Assembly: GCA_015492915.1 (NCBI GenBank)
Contig: WGED01000518.1
Coordinates: forward strand, 1 to 6,505
Source of the DNA: Cyclobacteriaceae bacterium
Lineage (GTDB): Bacteria > Bacteroidota > Bacteroidia > Cytophagales > Cyclobacteriaceae
Length of the DNA stretch: 6,505 nucleotides
Direction of reading: 5' to 3'
Below are positions 1-6,505 of the stretch, piece by piece; within the stretch, counting starts at the first letter, position 1; each line of letters starts with the position of its first letter. The translations under genes and the position numbers were made by a program. Under the pieces are notes generated by a model. The model saw only the letters and a list, made by a program, of their open reading frames with translations. It was not told the DNA's origin and did not search any database.

Positions 1-3000
1 ATCTGATGTTCTTCATCCTGGAAGGGTTTACATTGATGTCAAACCGATCGGCATAAACGAGCCGCGGCTGGTTTTCGTGTGCATACGGATTTTTACTGCC
101 ACTCAGTTTGCCGGGTGTACCCGAGGCGGCTTTTTCGTATTCTTCCACAATAATGATGTACGGGGCCTTTTTATACGCTTTGGGCAGTTTGAATTCACGC
201 GATATGGAAAAACGGTCATTTTTAATGTCCTTTTCGGTAATGTGGGCGACAACCTTTTTTTTCTGAAGGTCTTTGTCATTGGTGCTGTCATCGATGAGCA
301 TGTATTTCGGTTGCCCAAGCTCAGTATTATAGAATGAGATAACGATATAATTCGAAGGCGAATAATTCGCCCCGGCCAGTGACATGGCGCCTTCTACCGT
401 CACGGTAAATTTTGTGTTAAGGTCGTCTTTTTTAAATCTTACCGTGCAAGTACGCTCGGGCACCAATTGGATGAAATCCGCCTGCACCACCTCCGACAGG
501 CACACGTCCGTATTGTTCTTCCTTACGGAATGCTCCTGGTAACGCGCCAGCGCCAACTTGATGAAGGGATAGTACATTTTGTCGTGTTCGATGGCCATGT
601 CGCAGTACCACAGCTTGCGCTGTTTGTCAAACTCCACGGGATAGGCCACGGCCTTCACCTTGTATTTATCGTCCGCCGGATAAGCCACCTCGTCCACTGT
701 GGGGTTCATCCTGAAATGCTCAGCCTTCGGGCTGTAACCTTCCGCCGGCCTCGACAGCTTGATAGGGTCCACGCCCCAATAGGTCAGCTTGTCGTTGAAT
801 CCCTGCCCTTTTGCCGCCAGGGTCATGGATGGCTTTTGTCCTGCACGCCGCCCGGGCAGCACCACGGCGAGCTTTTCTCCTTCGCCCGACGAGAACCACG
901 GCCTTTTCAGGTAAACACGCAATCCGCCGCCGAGCCTCCTGTGCCGCAGGGCTGTTGACGTTTTGCCTTTCCTCCATTCAAAAATGGGGATGATGTATTC
1001 AATCTCCGGTTTCATCGGCCTGGCCGAGCTGGGAATGATGACATCCTTGAAAACCTCGCTGACACGCGTCACCGGCAGCTTGTCCTGTTTGAGAAGCTGG
1101 TCGAAATATTCCTGATACCGGCCGGTGCCGACAGCCTGATAACTCACCCTTCGATGCTTCGTGTCGGGGAACTTTTGCGTCAGGGGCGCCTTCTCATTGT
1201 TATATACTTGAGCTATGGGTTTGGGATCATTTTTCCCTGATTTCGCTTCCGCGAAAGCGCCCTTCTCCAGCACTTTGTCATGATAATTGACCGTAATGTC
1301 ATTGATCCCGCCACTGCGGTCCATCCATTCGGGCTCCGTGTCGTGCGGCAGGTCGATGATCTCTTTCCATCGCGCCTGCAGATCGAGTTTCAACGTGCTG
1401 TAGCCGTGTATGGTGATCTGAGCATGCACATGGCAGTCCGTCTGATTGTTGTTCCTGTCGCCGCGCATCTGCCTGATCTCCGGGGCTTCGACAGGCTGCT
1501 GCACCGCGTGCACCAGTTCCAGTTGCCTTGCGGGGCTGATCATGCCATGCCTGCCCGTGAACGCCAGCTCCCGCAGCATCTTCAAATTTGCCGGTTTTTC
1601 ATGCCTTATCATGTCCCACACCGCCGACAGGTTTTCGATATCGTCCCACCGCCACCACGAGCTGAAGTTGATCACGGTGCGCTCACCTTTCGGCAAAAAG
1701 ACCGTCAGCAGACGCTTGCCGGCCTGCCATTCGGCCCGCTTTCTTCCCTCGGCTATCGTTATCTTTACAGGCTTGCCGCTGTGCCACTCGTCATCACCGA
1801 TAGCGATGTTCGTACTCTTGCCGGTCACTTCCTGGTTGCCAAAAAAGCTGAACAGCCTTGTGTCGAACTCCTGCGAGTGGGTATCGTTATACCCTTCCGC
1901 GGCTGACAGGCTAACGCCGGCAGCCATGGGATCGGGCAGATAGATCATTTTCACCTCATCGGGCTTGTACACCTTGTCCCTGCCGTCCGGGCCATGCTCC
2001 AGCAGCCCTTCCCTCGAGATGATGAACTGATAGGCCTTTTTGGCTTCCTGCTCATCGCCGCCAAAGGATTTATCGAATTTCCCATGGGTTTCGGCCATTA
2101 ACTGGCTGTTTTTCGGGGGTAGGAAGTATCGGAGTGGCTGAGGGTCAAAGGTTTTGCCATTGAGGGGATGGGCCTGTTCGTAATCCTTTGGTTTTTCATC
2201 GAAATTGCTGCGCAGGACAAGGTGTTCGAGCGACTCTCCGTCCCTGAGTGCATTGCCGAGCAAAACGACAGGGCTTGCCGTGGGCTCGTACCGAAGATAT
2301 CTGAAACTCCGGATCATATTTCTTGCCGGATCGGGCGTTTTTTCATCGAGACCCCGGCTGTTGCCCGCCATATCGACGGTGCGCACGCGGATCATGTATT
2401 GTTGCCCGAAGCGTAATCTGGGCAATGTACCGGGCACTATTTTCGACACGGCATTGAGTTTAAAATCAAGGTCTTTGTCGAGCGCATATTTTTTTGCTTC
2501 AACGGATTTGACTGTATTGACATAATCCTTTGGGTGTTCGTCATCTTCTTCATTAATGGCATAGCCCGGCCTGCGTACCGACAAGCTCCACCCTTCCCAG
2601 CGAAACATGACCTCACCGGTAAAAAGCTTCTTATCCCCTTCCGCATCCTCCGCGACAGCAATTTGTATAAATCCCTCATCAGGTACGATGCCATCAATCG
2701 CATGCGGCTGCCCGTTGCTGTCATAATAAGTGTATTCGTCCTTTTTCCAATGGAGGGAATACCACTTGTCAGGCGCTTCGCTCAGGGCGATGTCCATGCG
2801 ATACCCCTGCACGACATCATCGGCAAAAAGCGCGTCGCTGTCATCGGGGATGATGACTTTCAGGCCATTATCCAGCTTGTTTTTGCTGAGGAGGGCCTTG
2901 TGCATGACGGTGGCTTTCTGGAAACGGAAGTACATCACCTCTGCCAGACCGTTGCGTGCCAGGGCGATGCCCGCCGAACGGATGACGGGCAGCCCCGATT

Positions 3001-4138
3001 TTTCCGACTTCTCTTCCGGCAGTCCTATGGCTTTCAATGTCTTGCTGCCCGCGAGGTTAATGTTGACAATCTTCAGCTTGGCATCCTCGATGATCTTGTT
3101 TTCCACCATGTTGTTGAGCTTTAGCGCGGCCCCGTCGGCGTCGATCTGCGTTACGGTAAAGGCCGGGGTATTGATGCTCACAAAGCCGCGGTCTATTACG
3201 CTGTCATTTTCAGAACGCACATAAAAGCTTTCATTTTCCAGCCCGTAAGCCACCTTGGGGCATGAGATTTCCGTTTCTTCCTTAAACCCGAAACTCGAGG
3301 GCAGAAGGTGCAGCACACCGCTATCCGGAATGTCATCCTGAAAAGGCATAACAAAATCGAGCACGAGGCCCAGCTTGCGCTGAACCTGCGGATAGCTGCT
3401 CACAATCGACAGAATGTCATGAAATTCGAACTCAGGCTTTTTAAGCTTCGGCGGCGGCGCCTTGAGCGGTTTTTTATCCACCTGGTGGAAATCGCGGAAT
3501 TGCAGGAAATCGGTGGCGGGATCGGGCTGATCCCTGAAGGGTATGAATTTAGAGCCTTTTTTCAATCCCAGCGCCTTCTCTATCCTCCGGCGGTCAATTT
3601 TCAGGCTGTTGAAAATCTCCGCTTCCGTCAGCTCGGTGCGGCGTGGCGTCTCTTTCAGTTTTTTGTACGCATCATCGCCCAGGGGCCTGTAACGCGATAT
3701 GGCCGCCAGCCCGTTGGTGTCCAGAAATTGCCCGATTTCCAAAGCATTGGACGGGTGCGTCACGGCGAATTTTTTATAATTATCCACCACAAAGTCATGG
3801 ACATGCCGCACGGGATAGCTCACCAGGCGGTACTGGGTGAGATCTTCCGTTTCAAATCCTTTTACCCTGATGTCATCATGCATCAGCTTGTCCCACAGCG
3901 CTGCGTCGATCTTTTCCTGCTGCAAAGTGGCGGGAATTTCGACATTATTGAACCGTATGGTCCAGGAGGCATTCATGATGTGTTGCGGCCACACTCGCAC
4001 ATCTTTGGCTTTGGACAGTTTGCTCGTACCCGGCGTGTGCAGCCTTATGGTTGCGACGACCGACAGCATCAGCATTTTTTTGCCGTCCTGTTCCGACACC
4101 CTGTGTGGCAATGCGGTGAAAATCAGTGTTTTTTTCAT
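1..4138 (-). CDS. Giant uncharacterised multi-motif protein, probably beta-rich and soluble (3' end missing)
   Basis: Function unknown. I read the frame codon by codon from ATG 4138 to position 2 and found no stop: 1379 codons, with the C-terminus outside the window. An in-frame TAA at 4171-4169 limits the start, and ATG 4138 (MKKTLIFTALPHRV) is the first ATG after it. No Shine-Dalgarno sequence precedes it, which is common in Bacteroidota. Conserved-looking blocks by residue: YRLVSYPVRHVHDF near 115; EFHDILSIVSSYPQVQRKLG 238-257; LPVIRSAGIALARNG 383-397; VQGYRMDI 443-450; FRWEGWSL 512-519; LRFGQQYMIRVRTVDMAGNS 575-594, like a fibronectin-III strand; ESLEHLVLRSN 635-645; SSWWRWDD 826-833; ISPARQLELVHAVQQPVEAP 867-886; FPDTKHRRVSYQAVGTGRYQ 990-1009; RPWFSSGEGEKLAVVLP 1079-1095; YWGVDP 1120-1125. 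There is no membrane helix, and the short N-terminal hydrophobic stretch is too weak for a signal peptide. The many Tyr/Trp/Arg strands suggest stacked beta domains (inference). I recall similar blocks in long unnamed proteins of other bacteria. It probably shares a transcript with the gene upstream. Confidence 0.93.
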   Translation of the reverse strand, partial: MKKTLIFTALPHRVSEQDGKKMLMLSVVATIRLHTPGTSKLSKAKDVRVWPQHIMNASWTIRFNNVEIPATLQQEKIDAALWDKLMHDDIRVKGFETEDLTQYRLVSYPVRHVHDFVVDNYKKFAVTHPSNALEIGQFLDTNGLAAISRYRPLGDDAYKKLKETPRRTELTEAEIFNSLKIDRRRIEKALGLKKGSKFIPFRDQPDPATDFLQFRDFHQVDKKPLKAPPPKLKKPEFEFHDILSIVSSYPQVQRKLGLVLDFVMPFQDDIPDSGVLHLLPSSFGFKEETEISCPKVAYGLENESFYVRSENDSVIDRGFVSINTPAFTVTQIDADGAALKLNNMVENKIIEDAKLKIVNINLAGSKTLKAIGLPEEKSEKSGLPVIRSAGIALARNGLAEVMYFRFQKATVMHKALLSKNKLDNGLKVIIPDDSDALFADDVVQGYRMDIALSEAPDKWYSLHWKKDEYTYYDSNGQPHAIDGIVPDEGFIQIAVAEDAEGDKKLFTGEVMFRWEGWSLSVRRPGYAINEEDDEHPKDYVNTVKSVEAKKYALDKDLDFKLNAVSKIVPGTLPRLRFGQQYMIRVRTVDMAGNSRGLDEKTPDPARNMIRSFRYLRYEPTASPVVLLGNALRDGESLEHLVLRSNFDEKPKDYEQAHPLNGKTFDPQPLRYFLPPKNSQLMAETHGKFDKSFGGDEQEAKKAYQFIISREGLLEHGPDGRDKVYKPDEVKMIYLPDPMAAGVSLSAAEGYNDTHSQEFDTRLFSFFGNQEVTGKSTNIAIGDDEWHSGKPVKITIAEGRKRAEWQAGKRLLTVFLPKGERTVINFSSWWRWDDIENLSAVWDMIRHEKPANLKMLRELAFTGRHGMISPARQLELVHAVQQPVEAPEIRQMRGDRNNNQTDCHVHAQITIHGYSTLKLDLQARWKEIIDLPHDTEPEWMDRSGGINDITVNYHDKVLEKGAFAEAKSGKNDPKPIAQVYNNEKAPLTQKFPDTKHRRVSYQAVGTGRYQEYFDQLLKQDKLPVTRVSEVFKDVIIPSSARPMKPEIEYIIPIFEWRKGKTSTALRHRRLGGGLRVYLKRPWFSSGEGEKLAVVLPGRRAGQKPSMTLAAKGQGFNDKLTYWGVDPIKLSRPAEGYSPKAEHFRMNPTVDEVAYPADDKYKVKAVAYPVEFDKQRKLWYCDMAIEHDKMYYPFIKLALARYQEHSVRKNNTDVCLSEVVQADFIQLVPERTCTVRFKKDDLNTKFTVTVEGAMSLAGANYSPSNYIVISFYNTELGQPKYMLIDDSTNDKDLQKKKVVAHITEKDIKNDRFSISREFKLPKAYKKAPYIIIVEEYEKAASGTPGKLSGSKNPYAHENQPRLVYADRFDINVNPSRMKNIR

Positions 4139-4261
4139 GGATTTGTCATTAAAAGAATCACATATAAATTAAATCCTGCACCTAGCACCTAGCACCCAGC
4201 ACCTTTTATTTCCCGTAATCAGACTCATTCATACAGTTTATTCATGTCTTCATTATTGCAT
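4139..4261 (-). promoter_or_regulatory. Intergenic spacer and leader between the two large genes
   Basis: These 123 bp separate the TAA of the upstream gene from ATG 4138. Read on the minus strand, I see no inverted repeat followed by a T-run, so no intrinsic terminator. The Bacteroidota promoter elements (TTTG, and TAnnTTTG about 20 bases downstream) are also absent: the spacer contains no TTTG on this strand. This favours transcription through from the upstream gene. The last 30 bases before the start are AT-rich with no AGGAGG-like site, so translation may rely on an unstructured leader. The middle is occupied by a heptamer tandem repeat. Several tiny start-stop frames occur here but none looks like a real gene. 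Confidence 0.6.
4176..4203. repeat. Heptamer tandem repeat, four units (TAGCACC type)
   Basis: On the plus strand the units are CTGCACC (4176-4182), TAGCACC (4183-4189), TAGCACC (4190-4196) and CAGCACC (4197-4203). The period is exactly 7, with a constant GCACC core and variation only in the first two bases. Seven is not a multiple of three and the repeat lies between genes, so it is not a coding repeat. On the minus (mRNA) strand it gives regularly spaced GG runs 36 to 64 bases ahead of the downstream start codon. Repeats of this kind are known as scattered intergenic elements in several bacterial groups; whether this one is dispersed in the genome cannot be seen here. Confidence 0.85.
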
Positions 4262-6505
4262 TTACGCAAACGCAGCACAGTACTCCGTCCAGTCGGGCTC
4301 CTCGATCATCTCGGCGAAGGTCGGATCGGCATCCGCCCCCTTGAGCGTGCGCCGCACCGTGAAGGAGACGGACTTGCTGAAGAACAGGATTTCCACTTTC
4401 ACCTTCACCGTTGCCTCGCCGTACAACTTGCCCGCCTTCGAGTCGCCCATGGACTTCATGATATATGTGAGCGCCAGATAAAACTCGAGCGACAGGGTTA
4501 TCAGTCCGAGGATGCTGAGCGCGCCGTTCATCCTGATGTAGCCGGTCAACTCCACCATGGTCATCTCATCGACCATTTCCATCTTGAAATAGAAACCGCC
4601 CATCACCGACACACCGCCGCTGGCTATACCCACATCGAAGGAGATAGCGGCCCCAAACTCAAAAGCCGCCTCCATCATCACAAACCCTTTGACGCTCGTC
4701 TCCATAGCGAAAAAGCCCCCGCCGCCAAAGAATGAAATGGTCAGCGTAAAGGGGTTTTCCCTGCGACAGAAGTTGAACCCCAGCGTCAGAGGGGCGCCGG
4801 TGAACGGCAGCCGCACATAGGCGCCGAGGGTGATGTTGGCAATGCTGAGCATACCTACCTCCACGCTGGGGATGCCGATCTCGAAGCCCGCTTTCACACC
4901 CGTGGGTTGCAGGTTGATGTAAGGCCCCTCCCCGAAGCCGTCGCCGGGTATGATATTCTGAAGATTATTGACAAATGCCAGCGGGCCCATGAATACGATA
5001 GCCTCATCCTGATCGAGACCCACATTCACCTTGGTCTTTTTGCCCGTGCCCGCATCGAACCGGATAAAATCGAAGTTGACGGCCAGCAGTTCCGCGATCT
5101 CAATGCTGAACTCATCCAGCCTCGCCGAAACGCTCATATCCGTCTGTGAGGACGTATCAAACGGGCGAACGAGTTTGGTGGCCACATTCATGGATTTTTC
5201 CGGGTCCCCGTTCATGCGCACGGTGAGGAAGCCGAAGAAGGATTTCTCCTTTTCCAGCTCGGGCAGCCATTTGTATTCGACGATCATAGCGTCGCCCGTA
5301 TTGTACATCTTGAGCCCCGGGATTTTGGGCACCATATTATTGAGTGTATCTTTTAGCTGGTCATGAAAGCTGTTGAGTTGTGCTTTCAGTTGGTCGATCT
5401 GCTGCTGTATGGCCGCTTTGGCTTTTTCCGTCGCCAGCTCGAGTTCCTCTTTCTTTGCCAAAATCTCACTTTTCACGCCTTCAAGCTCTGTCTTCAACTC
5501 ATTCAGTGCGTCGGTGAGTTCTTCACTTTCACTTTTTATGTTGATATCGCCAAAGAGCAATTCGAATATCTTGATGACGCCGAACAGCTTGGCCACCCCT
5601 CCGAGGGAGGCATTGTCATTGAAAAATTCTGAGGGATCGAAGTCGAGATTGGCCATTTTTTCCACATTGCCTCCGATTGGCCCCTGTAGTTTCGATAGCG
5701 CCGAGATGCCCGCGTTGGGGTTGAACATGCCGCCCGATTTGTCGGTACTGCCGTTGAAATCAAGCATGGCGGGCTTGATGAGTTCCGCAAAGAGTCCCGC
5801 CCTGTTGTCATCGTCGTGCATTCTGATGTCAACCGGCTCGCAGCTGCCGGTCAGCTCTTCCACGGCTTTCACCTTCACCCTGGCAGACTGAATGACCGGG
5901 TGGAATCGGATGTTGTTCTTGCCGCCGTCATAAAGTGTGCTCCCGAACATCAGGCCGCTCGTCTCAAAACTCGTGTCGCCTTCCACGAGGCTCTCCGCGT
6001 AGGCAATCACCTGCCCGGAGGCAGAAGCAGTGACACGCGATGTGCTGGTATTGTAGGCATCGGTAATTTGCTCCACGGCATTTTTGTCGAAGGCGCCGGA
6101 TTCGCTGATGAAGATGAGCGGCAGCTTCAATTCAGCCACCTGTCCTTCACGGTCGGTGGCCAGGAAGGAGAACTGAAGGGGCTTACCGCCTGATTCCATC
6201 CAGAAGTTATAGACCGGCACCTGTGTGTCGGAGTTGTCATATTTTGATTTCGGCGCTTCGGTGCCGAGGTTGAGGATGGAGTTGGTATGATCGAGCTTTG
6301 GCGTAGCATCATTGAGGATTTCGACCGACTGAAACGGGAATGGGATGAACTTGTTTTTCGGGTCACGGCCGGCATATAATTTTTCCTTTTCCATCACCAC
6401 CACGGTGTACCGCATACGGTTGACAGCCACTTTGGTTTTTTTGTCCAACTTGCGTTCCGTGATCTTGACGAGCGACGCCTTATGCCCGAACGGGAACAGA
6501 TATCC
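4262..6505 (-). CDS. Large uncharacterised protein with coiled coil and glycine-rich beta C-terminal domain (5' end missing)
   Basis: Function unknown. The frame is open from the window edge to a TAA at 4264-4262, giving 747 visible codons. The first in-frame start-like codon (TTG at 6448) is probably not the real start, because the preceding 19 codons read as conserved-looking protein (GYLFPFGHKASLVKITERK), so the gene begins outside the window. Counting from the edge: residues 1-20 hold the FPFGH/VKITERK block; about 249-279 is a Gly/Asn/Pro block (DKSGGMFNPNAG, then GPIGG); about 320-388 is a Glu/Lys/Leu/Gln-rich coiled coil; about 529-747 is rich in Gly and alternating hydrophobic residues (GFNFCRRENPF, FFGGGGFF, SLEFYLALTY, ILFFSKSVSFTV), as in many amphipathic beta strands. 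I see no signal peptide in the visible part, no clear membrane helix and no catalytic motif. From memory, uncharacterised proteins of other phyla carry similar blocks, and the C-terminus recalls DUF6603-type proteins; both links are unverified. It lies 123 bp upstream of the next gene, on the same strand. The reading frame is very sure, the function is not. Confidence 0.93.
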   Translation of the reverse strand, partial: GYLFPFGHKASLVKITERKLDKKTKVAVNRMRYTVVVMEKEKLYAGRDPKNKFIPFPFQSVEILNDATPKLDHTNSILNLGTEAPKSKYDNSDTQVPVYNFWMESGGKPLQFSFLATDREGQVAELKLPLIFISESGAFDKNAVEQITDAYNTSTSRVTASASGQVIAYAESLVEGDTSFETSGLMFGSTLYDGGKNNIRFHPVIQSARVKVKAVEELTGSCEPVDIRMHDDDNRAGLFAELIKPAMLDFNGSTDKSGGMFNPNAGISALSKLQGPIGGNVEKMANLDFDPSEFFNDNASLGGVAKLFGVIKIFELLFGDINIKSESEELTDALNELKTELEGVKSEILAKKEELELATEKAKAAIQQQIDQLKAQLNSFHDQLKDTLNNMVPKIPGLKMYNTGDAMIVEYKWLPELEKEKSFFGFLTVRMNGDPEKSMNVATKLVRPFDTSSQTDMSVSARLDEFSIEIAELLAVNFDFIRFDAGTGKKTKVNVGLDQDEAIVFMGPLAFVNNLQNIIPGDGFGEGPYINLQPTGVKAGFEIGIPSVEVGMLSIANITLGAYVRLPFTGAPLTLGFNFCRRENPFTLTISFFGGGGFFAMETSVKGFVMMEAAFEFGAAISFDVGIASGGVSVMGGFYFKMEMVDEMTMVELTGYIRMNGALSILGLITLSLEFYLALTYIMKSMGDSKAGKLYGEATVKVKVEILFFSKSVSFTVRRTLKGADADPTFAEMIEEPDWTEYCAAFA

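Noticed and set aside
1280..1906. Plus-strand open frame of 208 codons and its overlapping 165-codon neighbour
   Set aside because: Both are shadows of the downstream minus-strand gene; the compositions are unlike normal protein.
4097..4138. Possible signal peptide at the start of the downstream protein (MKKTLIFTALPHRV)
   Set aside because: The hydrophobic stretch is only about 7 residues, and it is followed by charged residues with no cleavage-like site.
3308..4192. Long plus-strand open frame (294 codons)
   Set aside because: It lies codon-on-codon antisense to the downstream gene. It is open because that gene avoids TTA, CTA and TCA codons. Its translation is His/Arg/Phe/Gln-rich and has no recognisable motif, while the minus frame is continuous and motif-rich.
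4169..4228. 19-codon minus-strand frame in the spacer (starting MSLITGNKRC), overlapping by ATGA with a 6-codon frame before it
   Set aside because: It runs through the heptamer repeat, which is not a multiple of three, and has no ribosome binding site. The short frames are expected by chance; a leader-peptide role cannot be supported from sequence alone.
4139..4261. Possible terminator or independent promoter between the two genes
   Set aside because: No stem-loop with T-run and no TTTG/TAnnTTTG pair is present on the minus strand.
5373..5891. Ser/Phe/Leu-rich plus-strand frame of 172 codons resembling a membrane protein
   Set aside because: It is antisense to the coiled-coil region of the upstream gene; the Ser/Phe/Leu bias is the complement of Glu/Lys/Gln codons.

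Overview
The window is almost wholly coding on the minus strand. It holds parts of two very large genes in tandem, separated by one short spacer. Both run off the window: the upstream gene (geneA, 6505 to 4262) lacks its 5' end and the downstream gene (geneB, 4138 to about 1) lacks its 3' end. I found no RNA genes, insertion sequences or CRISPR arrays.

Organism: a Bacteroidota bacterium is most likely, possibly Chitinophagaceae or Cytophagales-like. The supporting signs are Lys/Asn/Asp-rich proteins at roughly half GC by eye, no clear Shine-Dalgarno sequence before the one visible start, and a short tandem repeat of the TAGCACC type in the spacer. This is an inference and no marker gene is present.

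Layout in transcription order: (1) geneA, at least 747 codons. It has a conserved N-terminal-side region (FPFGH...VKITERK), a Gly/Asn motif region, a coiled coil of about 65 residues, and a C-terminal block of about 220 residues rich in glycine and alternating hydrophobic residues, which looks all-beta. (2) A 123-bp spacer with four copies of a heptamer repeat and no visible terminator or promoter. (3) geneB, at least 1379 codons, an apparently soluble, multi-motif and probably beta-rich protein with many Trp/Tyr/Arg-rich conserved-looking blocks, one resembling a fibronectin-III strand.

The shared strand, short spacer, similar size and similar style of both proteins suggest one operon and a joint function, perhaps two subunits of a large structural or secreted assembly. 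Neither protein shows a catalytic motif that I recognise, and neither has a visible signal peptide or a convincing membrane helix. I recall similar sequence blocks in long uncharacterised proteins from other bacterial phyla, but I cannot name a family, so no gene symbols are given. The other open frames, including the long plus-strand ones, are antisense or off-frame shadows of these two genes.
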